NCBI RefSeq assembly: GCF_903064525.1 | Contig: NZ_LR797830.1 | Coordinates: 186,001-250,000 of the forward strand | Direction of reading: 5' to 3' | DNA length: 64,000 nucleotides | DNA from: Methylacidimicrobium sp. AP8 | GTDB lineage: Bacteria; Verrucomicrobiota; Verrucomicrobiia; Methylacidiphilales; Methylacidiphilaceae | Part shown: positions 51,541 through 60,188 of the stretch, piece after piece | How the letters are laid out: each line of letters opens with the position of its first letter | How positions within the stretch are numbered: the stretch's first letter is position 1 | Position numbers and translations under genes: made by a program | Notes under the pieces: generated by a model | The model's input: only the letters and a program-made list of their open reading frames with translations | Databases searched by the model: none | What the model was told of the DNA's origin: nothing

Positions 51541-53458
51541 CCATGTTTGGGGGAAGGTCTTGTAAGTCGTTGCGAGACAGTACCCGTCATTTCCAATTGG
51601 CACTACAGGGGCTATTTTTGCCCTTTGCGGTCGGCTACGGCTCCCGGGCAGAGATGCGTAAGGCGGAGAGGATTTGCCGGGCCTGATGATTCCCGGCGGT
51701 GACCCCGCGACGTTTTTCGCTTCCGAAGGAGAAATCCACCAGATGGATGGTTCGGAGGGCAGCCCAAGCTTGCTCGCTGGAGAAGGGTAGATTGGCCGCC
51801 TTGAGTTTCTTCTCCAGGAGCCGGTCGAGCAGGAAGGCCAAGGCGGCGACGAAGACGTGCGCCCGCACCCGTTTGGGATTGTGGTGGTAGATCGGACGAA
51901 GCTCCAGGACGTCCTTGAGCTTCCGGAAGGCTCTTTCCACCTCGGAGAGCTCCTTGTAGGCCCGGACCGCCTCGAGCGGGGAGAGATCCTTTTCCTCGGT
52001 GAGGATCACGTACTTCCCCTCCAGAAGCTTTTCGGTCTCCACCGGCTCTTCGGACACTTGGAGCTTGCCTGCCCGCAGACTCCAGCGGAAGTAGCGGTGG
52101 CCGCGATGGAGAGAGAGGATTCGGGCGACGGAGCTGCCGATCTCTTCCCGATTCCGAAGCTCTCCTTTTTCGATACGCTTGGCGAGTTTGCCCAACTCTT
52201 CCCGGGTCTTCGTGACATCCCTCTCCCGCATGGCCTGCTCGTAGGCCAGCCGCTCGGCGCTTTCGACCACGAAGATCCGCTGCCCGGGAAGCGCTCCCTC
52301 GACTTCGCAGACCCGATCCTTTTCCTCCGGAGAGCAGGGCTGCCAGGAACCGCTCTGGGCCTTGCGGACATACTCCAAGACCTCCGGGCTCCTTCGTCGG
52401 CGTAAGCCGAACAAAAACCCATGCCCCTGGCTCCACAGGAAGCCCAAGTTGGCCGTGCTCACCATCCCCCGGTCCCCGACGAAGACGATCCGACGCAACC
52501 CGAAGCGTTTCTCCAAATCGGCGACGATCGGCAGAACTGTTTCCGAATCGTGCCGATTGCCCCGGAAGACATGGTGGGCAATCGGCCAGCCATTGGCCAT
52601 GACGACCCCCAAGAGGATCTGCCGGTTTCCCTCCCGCTGATCCCGGCTGTAGCCGTATTGAGCCAAACCCTCGGGGCCTTCCCCTTCGAAATAGGAGGAA
52701 GTCAAATCATAGAAGACCATCTCGGGCTTAAGAGAAAAGAGATCCCGCAGCCGGGCAAAGAGCCCTTCCTCGATCCGCTCCTTCTGCCCTATGAGCTCGT
52801 CAAGGGTCCGGTACCACGGCCAAAGGAAGCGGGGGTCGACCCGAACTCGGCCATTCTGCTTCCAGACCGGCCGGATCCGCTCTCCTCTCCCGTCGGGAAC
52901 GTAGTCGGTCTCCAGCCACTGGGCCAAGGCGTGTTCGCTCCCCGGGGACAAGAGCCGGTTGACCACAAGGACGAACGCCCGTTCCGCAAGGGACAGTCCT
53001 TTGCCTTTTCCCCTCTTCTCCTCCAAGAGCTCTTCCATACCCAGCTCCTTCCAGAGATGTCTGGCGACAAGCGTTGGACCCCAAACTGTGGATTCCTGAG
53101 GCTCAAGCGCTCTCCGAGAAGCCGGCGCGCTCCGCCCGAGCAACTCCGCGAGCCGATCCAAGTGGGGTGCCAAGAGATCCTTGCGGCCAAGAGTCGCGAC
53201 AATCCGCTGCTTGACCTTTCCCTTTTCCCGGTAGCTTTCCACCAAGCGGACATACTCCGCCTCGCTCCCGTCCTTCCGACGCAACCGCAGGGTGCGCAGA
53301 AACATGAAATAGCATTACCGGTCGTCACCGTGAATCGCAAGCACAAAAGACCACTTTCATGCGGCCAAGTTGTTCACAGTGTGGCACTACATTTTTGCAA
53401 AATTTCCTTCCCCAACCCTGGAGCCGTCGTCAAAAAGGCCGCTTTTCACCAAACATGG
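51541..53458 (-). mobile_element. IS1634-like element, complete copy
   Basis: A 1918-bp element with ends CCATGTTTGG and CCAAACATGG and a 6-bp target duplication GCCGGC (51535-51540 and 53459-53464), carrying one intact transposase gene. It lies within the IS3 orfB. A truncated second copy is at 44205-44891. Confidence 0.88.
51635..53305 (-). CDS. IS1634-family transposase (intact)
   Basis: A 556-residue DDE transposase of the IS4/IS1634 type, uninterrupted. DDE residues are visible in FYDLTSSYFEGEGPEG (Asp), IVFVGDRGMVSTANL (Asp) and YKELSEVERAFRKLKDVLELRPI (Glu in the YREK-like block). C-terminal helices such as HVFVAALAFLLDRLLEKKL complete the fold. The N-terminal 110 residues are helical and basic (LRLRRKDGSEAEYVRLVESYREKG). 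This is the only fully intact transposase among the 40-55 kb elements, so it could be active and could act on the truncated relative. Confidence 0.9.
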   Translation of the reverse strand: MFLRTLRLRRKDGSEAEYVRLVESYREKGKVKQRIVATLGRKDLLAPHLDRLAELLGRSAPASRRALEPQESTVWGPTLVARHLWKELGMEELLEEKRGKGKGLSLAERAFVLVVNRLLSPGSEHALAQWLETDYVPDGRGERIRPVWKQNGRVRVDPRFLWPWYRTLDELIGQKERIEEGLFARLRDLFSLKPEMVFYDLTSSYFEGEGPEGLAQYGYSRDQREGNRQILLGVVMANGWPIAHHVFRGNRHDSETVLPIVADLEKRFGLRRIVFVGDRGMVSTANLGFLWSQGHGFLFGLRRRRSPEVLEYVRKAQSGSWQPCSPEEKDRVCEVEGALPGQRIFVVESAERLAYEQAMRERDVTKTREELGKLAKRIEKGELRNREEIGSSVARILSLHRGHRYFRWSLRAGKLQVSEEPVETEKLLEGKYVILTEEKDLSPLEAVRAYKELSEVERAFRKLKDVLELRPIYHHNPKRVRAHVFVAALAFLLDRLLEKKLKAANLPFSSEQAWAALRTIHLVDFSFGSEKRRGVTAGNHQARQILSALRISAREP

Positions 53459-53605
53459 GCCGGCACAGCAGCAAATCCTCCTCGCTTTGCTCGCCAGACG
53501 CCCCCCGCCCGTAGAACGTAGCCCGCGCCACCCCTGCCAGTTCGCATTGCCGCACCACCGCCAGTTCCGCCTCTCGCTCTATCCAGCCTATCCGTGCCTC
53601 GCTGC

Positions 53606-53893
53606 TCATAGTCCGGACTTTTTTTTAAGCCAGTCCAGCTCCATCTTCAGCCGACCAATCTCCCCATACAGCCGATCTTCATCCGCATGCGCAGCCGGCT
53701 TCGGCCCTCGCTTCCCTTCAAAAATCGTCGCCGCCCGCTCCAGGAGCTCTTTCTTCCAATGCCCGACCACGACTGGATGCACCCCGTACTGCTGCCCAAT
53801 CTCGTTGAGCGTCTTCAACCCCCGGATCGCTTCCATTCCCACCTTCGCCTTGAACTCCGCGCTATGTGCCTTGCGCTTCCTGCCTTCGCTCAT
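53606..53893 (-). CDS. IS3 orfA (helix-turn-helix protein)
   Basis: A 95-residue first-frame protein of the IS3 element. It has a helix-turn-helix (HSAEFKAKVGMEAIRGLKTL, IGQQYGVHPVVVGHWKKEL) and a leucine-zipper-like tail (EDRLYGEIGRLKMELDWLKKKS). GGGAGGG precedes the ATG at 53893. In IS3 elements the active transposase is usually made by a -1 frameshift from orfA into orfB; here orfB starts in an ATGA overlap but is interrupted, so only orfA is made whole. Confidence 0.85.
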   Translation of the reverse strand: MSEGRKRKAHSAEFKAKVGMEAIRGLKTLNEIGQQYGVHPVVVGHWKKELLERAATIFEGKRGPKPAAHADEDRLYGEIGRLKMELDWLKKKSGL

Positions 53894-53947
53894 GCCATCA
53901 CCCTCCCAAGATGGCAGCTTAAATCCCTGTCTCAAAATCGGGGTCCA

Positions 53948-55204
53948 CTATACGCAATTCTGTTGCGGGAAGCGGATCGGAAGATCGGTTTGTTAAGACG
54001 GTTAGAGGGTTGCTTCGTGGATCGACGCCATCCGAAACGCATTGTGCATCGGGTACGGGAGATGCTTGCCCAGCGCATTTTCGGGATTGCGATGGGCTAC
54101 GAAGACCTCAACGACCATGAGCAGTTGCGGACCGATCCGTTGGTTGCTCTCCTGAGCGGGAAAAGCGATCTGGAAGAGGATCTGGCGGGCAAGAGCACGC
54201 TCAACCGGCTGGAACTGGTGGGTCGAAGCGAGCGCTACCACAAGATCGACTACTCGGCCGAAGCGATCGACCGTCTTCTGGTCGATCTCTACCTCGAATC
54301 GCATCCCCAGCCCCCTGAGGAGGTGGTGCTCGATCTGGATGCGACCGACATCCCCCTTTACGGACATCAGCCGGAGCGCTTCTTCCATGGTTACTACGAC
54401 TCCTACTGCTATTTGCCGCTCTACATCTTTGCTGGCGATCAACTCCTTGGCGTCCGGCTTCGGCCATCGAACCAGGATGCGTCGGCGGGCTCCCTTACGG
54501 AGGTGAGCCGGATCGTGGAACAACTCCGTACCCGTTGGCCCGGAGTCCGGATCGTGCTCCGGGCCGATTCGGGCTTCTGCCGGGAAGAGATCATGGCTTG
54601 GTGCGAAGCCAATCAAGTCGACTACCTCTTCGGCTTGGCGCGCAACGAGCGCTTGTGCCGGACCATTCAGGGGTCGATGGAGCAAGCCCGTCGTCTGCAC
54701 GAGTCGAGTGGCAAGCCGGCCCGCTTCTTTACCGAGTTTGCCTACCGCACCTTGAGCAGCTGGTCGAGGGAGCGCCGGGTGGTCGCCAAAGCCGAGTACC
54801 TGGAAAGAGGGGAGAATCCGCGCTTTGTCGTGACCTTTCTCTCCACCGAGGAGTGGCCCGCCCAAGACCTTTACGAGAAGCTCTACTGTGCTCGTGGCGA
54901 CATGGAGAATCGGATCAAGGAACAACTCCACCTCTTTGCCGACCGGCTCTCGACCGCGCAAATGGCCAGCAACCAACTTCGCCTCTACTTCTCGGCTCTT
55001 GCTTACACCCTGGTCGAAGCGCTGCGACGGCTCGGTCTGCGAGGAACGGACTGGGCCGAGGCCCAGGTCGACACCCTCCGGCTCAAGCTCTTTAAGATCG
55101 GCACGCTGGTCCGAGTCAGCGTCCGCCGCGTCTTCCTCTCGATGAGCAGCGCCTATCCTTGGAAGAGCCTCTTTACCCACGTCTTCCGAGTGCTGCGTTG
55201 TTGA
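53948..55204 (+). pseudogene. IS1380 transposase, 5'-truncated by IS3
   Basis: About 418 residues of an IS1380-family transposase, from LREADRKIGLLRRLEGC onwards, including VVLDLDATDIPLYGHQPERFFHGYYD, IVLRADSGFCREEIMAWCE, YCARGDMENRIKEQLHLFADR and a C-terminal helical end. The first 30 or so residues are lost where the IS3 right end joins; frame continuation into IS3 gives a chimeric start. The catalytic Asp, Asp and Glu blocks remain, so with a new start it could be folded, but it lacks its own N-terminus and left end. Confidence 0.85.
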
Positions 55205-55734
55205 GCAGGTATCAAAACCCCACCTCTTCTCCTTCCGCAAAGCCTACGATCGGGCGGAGCCTTGCTCCACAACCGGCTTTTTGCGCTTTGCAGCGCTCGC
55301 GTTAAGGCAAATCGAATGAAAATCTTGCTCGATCCTGCCTCACGAAGAGCTCTGCGCGGCCGGAACTGCTCGCAAGCGACTCAACCGGCACCTCTCTCGC
55401 CCGAAAGCTCGTACTGGTGAGAAATGGGGGTTAGGGCTGCTTACGGGGAAGAAGGATAGCGGAGCCGCAAGGAGGCCGGGCAAGGGATCCCTCCGTTAGG
55501 TTTTTATGACAAATTCCTCTGGCTTTTTCTTAACAAAGAGGGCTCTTGCGCAAAGAATGCTTAGCCCCCGGTTCTTTTGGCGGATTTGCGCCGGGATTGC
55601 ATTGGGCGGGGCCATTCCTTTACGGTGAAGGGTGACGATTGCGGCGGTGGATAGCGCCACCAAGCCGGAGCACCGGTGTGCGGGAAGGGGAAAGCATCCG
55701 TCGAAATTCCAAAGTCTAGGCGGACGGGGAAGCG
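55205..55734. other. 530-bp intergenic stretch before nadK, no gene seen
   Basis: Between the truncated IS1380 transposase and NAD kinase there is no family-like reading frame. The right end of IS1380 should lie here but cannot be placed. An AT-rich patch at 55500-55545 (TAGGTTTTTATGACAAATTCC) could hold a promoter for nadK. Confidence 0.4.
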
Positions 55735-56634
55735 ATGCTGCGGATCGGTGTGGTCGCCAATCGAAGGAAGCCGGGCGCCCGGGCGCTGGCTCGGGCCTTG
55801 CAAGAATTTTCCCGCAAGCAGGATTTCCCGCTGCGTTGGGAAGAGCAGACCGCCCGGCTCATCGGGGCGGAAGGCGAAAAGCTGGCCGAGCTGGTCGCCG
55901 GAGTCGATCTTCTCATTGTCGCCGGAGGAGACGGCTCCTTGCTGCGGGTTGTGCATGAAGTCTATCCGAGCCCCGTGCCGATTCTCGGGGTGAACATCGG
56001 CGGTCTCGGATTTCTCACGGCGGTGACCCGGGAGGAGATTCTCGAAGCGCTCCCCGGTCTGGCCGAGGGCTCCTGGCGTCGAAGTGAACGGCTGGTGCTG
56101 GAGGTGCGGGGGTCCCTGCGAGGCAAGGCGTTGCATATCCCTTGCGTCTTCAACGACGTGGTCCTATTCCGCGGAAACTCTTCCCACATGGCGCGAATCG
56201 ATGTCCTGGCGGCGGATCTCCCCGTGACGGAGTTTCAAGCCGACGGCCTCGTCGTAGCGACACCAACGGGGTCGACGGCCTACGCCCTGTCGGCCGGAGG
56301 GCCGATCGTCATCCCCGAGGCCCGGGTTTTCGGGCTGACGCCGCTCTCCCCCCACACGCTGACCAATCGCACCCTGATCTTCTCGGCCGATTCGCAAGTT
56401 CGGATGACGGTGCCGGAGCGGGCGGTCCCGGTCCGGTTGGAATTCGACGGCCTATCGAGCGGGAGCCTACGCCACGGGGATTGGGTGGAGATCCGGGCGG
56501 CGCCGCATCCGGTGACACTCGCCTTCCTGGCGCACCGGGACTTCTTTCAAATCCTCCGACAGAAGCTCCGGTGGGGCGGAGCGAGCATCCCGCTGCCGGG
56601 AGAGCGGGCTGACAAGGATGGGGAGCCGCCGTGA
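55735..56634 (+). CDS. nadK: NAD kinase
   Basis: Phosphorylates NAD to NADP. The 299-residue product has the family GGDGSLLRVVHEV motif (residues 64-76), LGVNIGGLGFLTAV, the CVFNDVVLFRGNSSHMARID segment, FQADGLVVATPTGSTAYALSAGGPI and the C-terminal PLSPHTLTNRTLI strand. Normal length. Its stop overlaps the GTG start of the PTS IIA-like gene by four bases (GTGA). Confidence 0.95.
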   Translation: MLRIGVVANRRKPGARALARALQEFSRKQDFPLRWEEQTARLIGAEGEKLAELVAGVDLLIVAGGDGSLLRVVHEVYPSPVPILGVNIGGLGFLTAVTREEILEALPGLAEGSWRRSERLVLEVRGSLRGKALHIPCVFNDVVLFRGNSSHMARIDVLAADLPVTEFQADGLVVATPTGSTAYALSAGGPIVIPEARVFGLTPLSPHTLTNRTLIFSADSQVRMTVPERAVPVRLEFDGLSSGSLRHGDWVEIRAAPHPVTLAFLAHRDFFQILRQKLRWGGASIPLPGERADKDGEPP

Positions 56635-57089
56635 AGTTGATCGACCTGATCAAGCCGGGAAGAGTGGCGCTGAACCTCCGCGCACGCACTTGGACCGATG
56701 CGATGCGGGAAGTGGCCGAGCTTTTGCGCGAAGCGCCGGAAATCGACGACTTTCCCGTTTTTCTGGAGGAACTGCTTGCGGCTCAGGGCCGGGGACATCT
56801 CTGGTTCGATAGCGAGGTCGGGTTTCCCCATGTGCGAAGCACCCATGTGAGAAACCTCGTCCTCGCCGCGGGGAGGAGCACCGAGGGGATCGTGATCCAG
56901 GCCGATCAGCCGGCGGTGAAGCTTGTCTTCGTCATCGGCGTGCCCATGCAGTTCCATACCGAATACCTGATCGCGGTAGGGGCGCTGGCCCGCATCGTGA
57001 ATAAAGCTCCTTCCCGGGCGCGGCTTCTCCGCGCCAAGGACCCGGCGGAATTCGTCTCCTTGATTGCAGCAGAGGAGCAGAAGGTATAA
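56631..57089 (+). CDS. PTS IIA-type (nitrogen regulatory-like) protein
   Basis: A 152-residue EIIA-like domain protein of the fructose/PtsN class. MKLIDLIKPGRVALNLRA opens the fold. The phospho-acceptor histidine lies in GFPHVRSTHVRNLVLAAG (residue 66 or 71), followed by KLVFVIGVPMQFHTEYLIAVGALARIV. It starts with GTG and is coupled to nadK. No HPr or EI gene is nearby, so it probably belongs to a regulatory rather than sugar-transport PTS. A tRNA-Ser follows 16 bp later. Confidence 0.85.
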   Translation: MKLIDLIKPGRVALNLRARTWTDAMREVAELLREAPEIDDFPVFLEELLAAQGRGHLWFDSEVGFPHVRSTHVRNLVLAAGRSTEGIVIQADQPAVKLVFVIGVPMQFHTEYLIAVGALARIVNKAPSRARLLRAKDPAEFVSLIAAEEQKV

Positions 57090-57105
57090 AGATAAAAACC
57101 GCCAC

Positions 57106-57192
57106 GGACAGGTGGCTGAGCGGCTTAAGGCACTCGACTCGAAATCGAGCGTGGGGGAAACCCCACCGTGGGTTCAAATCCCACCCTGTCCG
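57106..57192 (+). tRNA. tRNA-Ser (CGA anticodon)
   Basis: An 87-base class II tRNA. Acceptor GGACAGG pairs with CCTGTCC (discriminator G). The D-arm is TGGCTGAGCGGCTTAAGGCA. The anticodon stem CTCGA/TCGAG holds the loop CTCGAAA (anticodon CGA). The long variable arm is CGTGGGGGAAACCCCACC and the T-arm is TGGGTTCAAATCCCA. CCA is not encoded. Confidence 0.96.
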
Positions 57193-57215
57193 CGTTCTTC
57201 ACGGGCGGAGGCGAC

Positions 57216-58613
57216 TTACGGGGATGGCGCAGGCGTCTCTTGTCCTTCGAGCCCCGACTCAGAGCGATCCCGTCCCGAGGGCGGAGCCGGTTCGGCAAGC
57301 TCTTGGGAAAGGGTGAAGCTGCCGATCCGAAAGGAAAAGGAGCGCGTGCTCACGCAGTGTAGGATGGTCCGCCTACCGATGCGACCGACATCAAAGACCA
57401 CAAGCCTCGACTGCGGACCGAAACGGAAAGGCCGGTCCTGGTGCCTGGCCCGCAAGGTGTTCTGCAGCTCCTCCGCCGATTCCGGGCTGGTCTGAACATA
57501 AAGCAGAAGGAGAGGGCCGGACGGCCGGGCGCGGTCGATCGCCCATGGGATCCATTCGATGACGATCCCCGGCGAGGGGAAGCGCACGGCCATTGCGGCG
57601 CGAGGAAGGAAATCGCCGGTTGCCAGGTAGACCGGTTCGCCCGCCCAGGACCGCTTCATCGCCTGGAGAAGCGGAGAGTTCCTATCCGAGAGAAGGGTGC
57701 GGACGGCTTCTTCGGAGAGGGGTTCTTCCTTCGTCGTTTCGTAGAGCTGGAGGCTCCAGCCTGCGGGCAAGGCGGCGGCTAAGCGTTCTTGCTCGGCGCG
57801 GACGCACGAGGCGAAGAGGTCTCCGTTGGGAAGCGAGGAGTTGAAAACGCCCTGAGCCGAGCGGAGGCCGACGAGGCTTGCCAGCAACCCGGCTGCGGCT
57901 CCCAGGAAGAGGAGTCCAGCTTCGGTCGGCGCCGATGGAAACCGGCGGGCCGCTTGAGGCGGCCGAACCTCCTCGAAGGGAAGATCGGCCGAATCGGTGA
58001 CCGGCGGCGCCTCCCACGGCCCCGCCCTCAACCAGAACGCCTCCGCTGCCGAGGCCTGTTCGAGGACCGGAGCCGCATGCGGTGGAGGAGCCGCTTCTGG
58101 ATCGATCGGCGGCGGCGGCGCTCCTTGTCTTAGGAGAACGGGCGGGGCGAGCTTGCGGAAGATCCAGAGCAAGGGAGCGGCCAAGGCGAAGTAGAAGCCG
58201 AGCGCCCAGGAAAAGAAGAAGGAGCCGAACGCGAAAGCCAGAGCTGCGCCGGGCTGCGCTACCAGCCAAAAAAAGCGCGGATGGTTGCGGAATGGTCCGG
58301 GCGGAATCCCCCAACCCCATGGGTCGGGCCGGCCGAGGGCAACGTGGCGGCCGGCGGTCGCGATCCGGTGGAGAACGTAAATCGCTCCTGTCAAGCCGGC
58401 AAAGACGAAGACCGGAAGGGCCGCCCTCCAGGACCGTCCGAGCCCTGTTGCCAACGCCAAGCCGAAGAGGAGAAGGAGGGAAAAGGCTGCCCGTCGTTTC
58501 CCGGCGTATCGTTCGCCGAAGCCGCGGCAGGTGAGGAGCTCCACCGGGAACACCCAGGAAACCAGGATCCAGAAGAGCAAGCGGCCGATCGAGCTTGGGA
58601 TTCCGCGGGTCAT
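57216..58613 (-). CDS. integral membrane protein of unknown function
   Basis: A 465-residue protein. The N-terminal 150 residues have four or five hydrophobic helices (LLFWILVSWVFPVELLTC, FSLLLLFGLALATGLG, LPVFVFAGLTGAIYVLHRIA, AALAFAFGSFFFSWALGFYFAL), then a Pro/Ala-rich linker (PPPPIDPEAAPPPHAAPV). After a further helix (GLLFLGAAAGLLASLVGL) comes a C-terminal soluble half of about 200 residues with no family match. It resembles membrane components of type IV or conjugation systems only in plan. ATG 58613 was chosen because it begins the first helix cleanly. Confidence 0.6.
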   Translation of the reverse strand: MTRGIPSSIGRLLFWILVSWVFPVELLTCRGFGERYAGKRRAAFSLLLLFGLALATGLGRSWRAALPVFVFAGLTGAIYVLHRIATAGRHVALGRPDPWGWGIPPGPFRNHPRFFWLVAQPGAALAFAFGSFFFSWALGFYFALAAPLLWIFRKLAPPVLLRQGAPPPPIDPEAAPPPHAAPVLEQASAAEAFWLRAGPWEAPPVTDSADLPFEEVRPPQAARRFPSAPTEAGLLFLGAAAGLLASLVGLRSAQGVFNSSLPNGDLFASCVRAEQERLAAALPAGWSLQLYETTKEEPLSEEAVRTLLSDRNSPLLQAMKRSWAGEPVYLATGDFLPRAAMAVRFPSPGIVIEWIPWAIDRARPSGPLLLLYVQTSPESAEELQNTLRARHQDRPFRFGPQSRLVVFDVGRIGRRTILHCVSTRSFSFRIGSFTLSQELAEPAPPSGRDRSESGLEGQETPAPSP

Positions 58614-58723
58614 CAAGGCGGAGGTCTCCGGAGAGAGTATATCTTTGCCAGAAGCCGACGGCCAGCCGGACGAGCCGGCCCGGCGCGATCCGTTTGCGAG
58701 AGGAACCCGCCGGTCGCCGTCGG

Positions 58724-60016
58724 CTACGACTCGGCCTCGACCGCATGCAAGGGGGGCAGGGCCGAGAGCAGAGCGAGGCTGAGCGCAAAGCAGAGGAACG
58801 CCGCAAGCATCGGGGTGTGGAACGAGCGGAGGCGCTCGGAAAGGAAACCGAAGGCCAGAGGGCCCGCACCGGCGGCCAGGCGGCCGAAAAGCCCCCATAG
58901 GCCGAAGTATTCGGCCTGCTCGTTCTTCGGGGCGAGGATGCCGACCACGGCGCGGCTGACCGATTGCAGAGAGCCGGCTCCCATCCCCAAAACCGCGGAG
59001 ACGACGTAAAAGGCGAGCTTATCCTGGACGAAGTAAAAGCCGCCCATGCCCAGGAACCAGATCCAAACGATGAGCTGCAGGGTCCGTTTCGGGCCGAGGG
59101 CGTCCTCGATGAAACCGAAAAGGACCGCTCCCAGGCAGCCGCCGGTCTGGATGGCCAGAAGGAGGAGGGCCGGCTCGTTGCCGGTCAGTCCGATTTGCAT
59201 CTGGCCGTAAAGGGCGGCCATCGCCAGGACCATGGCGGCTCCGGTGGCGTAGAGCAGGAATGCGCCGAAAAAGAGACGGAGCCGGGATTCCCGAGCGAGC
59301 TTGGGAAAGGTGCGGGAGAGGAGAACCAGGGAAGCTCTCAGAGCCGCTTTCCAATCCTGTTCCGCCGCCTGCGTCCGCTCCCGGACAAAAAGGATCGTGG
59401 CGAGGCCCCCTGCGCAGTAGATGGCGGCGGTGAGGAGGAAAATGAGCCGGATGGCTCCGGAGTTGGCGAGCGTGAAGCCGTGGCTGATGAGGGGGGCTGC
59501 GGCGATGACGCTCAGGAATCCTCCCACGTTGCCGAGAGCCCTCGCCAGTCCGGATAGCCTGCCGATCTTTTCCCGAGGAGCAAGCTCGGGCAGGAAGCTG
59601 GCCCAAAGATTTTCGGCGAACGCATAACCGATCGAGGCGATCATGAACGCGATCAGGCTCGCCCAAACGTCGCCCTCGCCCATGGCGGCGAGGCTGGCCG
59701 TGGCGAGGACGCAGACGGCATAGAAAATCGAGAGGATCCTTTTCTTTTTTCCCGTGACGTCGACCAGCGCCCCAAGAAGGGGAGAAAGCAGGCCGACCAG
59801 CGTTTGGCAGAGGAAGAGAGCGCATCCGAAGAGCCATGTGGCATCGGTCCGATGCGCGCAGACGACACGCAGGAAGTAGGTGCCGAAGACCAGGTCGACG
59901 ATCAGAGTGTTGAAAGCCGTGTTGGCGAAGTCGAAGAACGACCAAGCCACCTTCTCGGCGTTGTTCGGGGCCGAAAGATGTGGTTGGGGGGAAACGGCCT
60001 TTTGCGGGACGCGCAT
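58724..60016 (-). CDS. UMF1-type MFS transporter, copy 1
   Basis: A 430-residue transporter with 12 predicted helices. The N-terminal KVAWSFFDFANTAFNTLIVDLVFGTYF is the UMF1 signature. The first intracellular loop LLGALVDVTGKKKRIL and the VRERTQAAEQDWKA central loop are also typical. Substrate unknown (UMF1 members are often vacuolar amino-acid exporters or of unknown role in bacteria). It lies 172 bp from a paralogue in the same direction. The ATG at 60016 was chosen; a GTG at 60094 is an alternative. Confidence 0.85.
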   Translation of the reverse strand: MRVPQKAVSPQPHLSAPNNAEKVAWSFFDFANTAFNTLIVDLVFGTYFLRVVCAHRTDATWLFGCALFLCQTLVGLLSPLLGALVDVTGKKKRILSIFYAVCVLATASLAAMGEGDVWASLIAFMIASIGYAFAENLWASFLPELAPREKIGRLSGLARALGNVGGFLSVIAAAPLISHGFTLANSGAIRLIFLLTAAIYCAGGLATILFVRERTQAAEQDWKAALRASLVLLSRTFPKLARESRLRLFFGAFLLYATGAAMVLAMAALYGQMQIGLTGNEPALLLLAIQTGGCLGAVLFGFIEDALGPKRTLQLIVWIWFLGMGGFYFVQDKLAFYVVSAVLGMGAGSLQSVSRAVVGILAPKNEQAEYFGLWGLFGRLAAGAGPLAFGFLSERLRSFHTPMLAAFLCFALSLALLSALPPLHAVEAES

Positions 60017-60188
60017 ATACGGAGACTCGTTCAGGAGGAAGCCTGCGCCATCCGGCCGTTCGGGAAGGCCGCAGCGGCCGAACCGGGAAGGCACGGCGGT
60101 GAAGCGCTTGGGCGGCTCAAGCTAGGAATCGGGGAGTCAGCCATGGCACCAACCCGGGCGTCACCTCGGAGGCGAGCCTCGACTGGAG

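Larger units (their letters stand above)
50707..53609 (-). pseudogene. IS3 orfB transposase, interrupted and frameshifted
   Basis: The N-terminal part (MSSEARIGWIEREAELAVV to EEDLLLC) lies at 53465-53609, after orfA with an ATGA overlap. The integrase part resumes at 51540 with [18 protein letters not shown]. The IS1634-like element and one GCCGGC copy separate them, and removing these restores the frame. One extra G near 51490 then shifts the frame before [20 protein letters not shown]. The DDE core follows: WSSDITYIQLLRGFVYLVAIID, FNSDQGSQFTSATF and ALDNIFVERLWRSLKHEDVY. Confidence 0.85.
50673..53947 (-). mobile_element. IS3-family element interrupted by IS1634-like insertion
   Basis: The ends are TGGACCCCGAT...AGACAG (50673 onwards) and, inwards from 53947, TGGACCCCGATTTTGAGACAG, so the inverted repeat is clear. 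orfA is intact at the right. orfB is split by the 1918-bp IS1634-like element and also frameshifted. No short target duplication is seen. The right end truncates an IS1380 transposase gene. Confidence 0.85.

Noticed and set aside
53379-53398. TGGCAC...TTGC stretch in the 5' flank of the IS1634-like element, resembling a sigma-54 promoter
   Set aside because: The two blocks are two bases too far apart for sigma-54 RNA polymerase.
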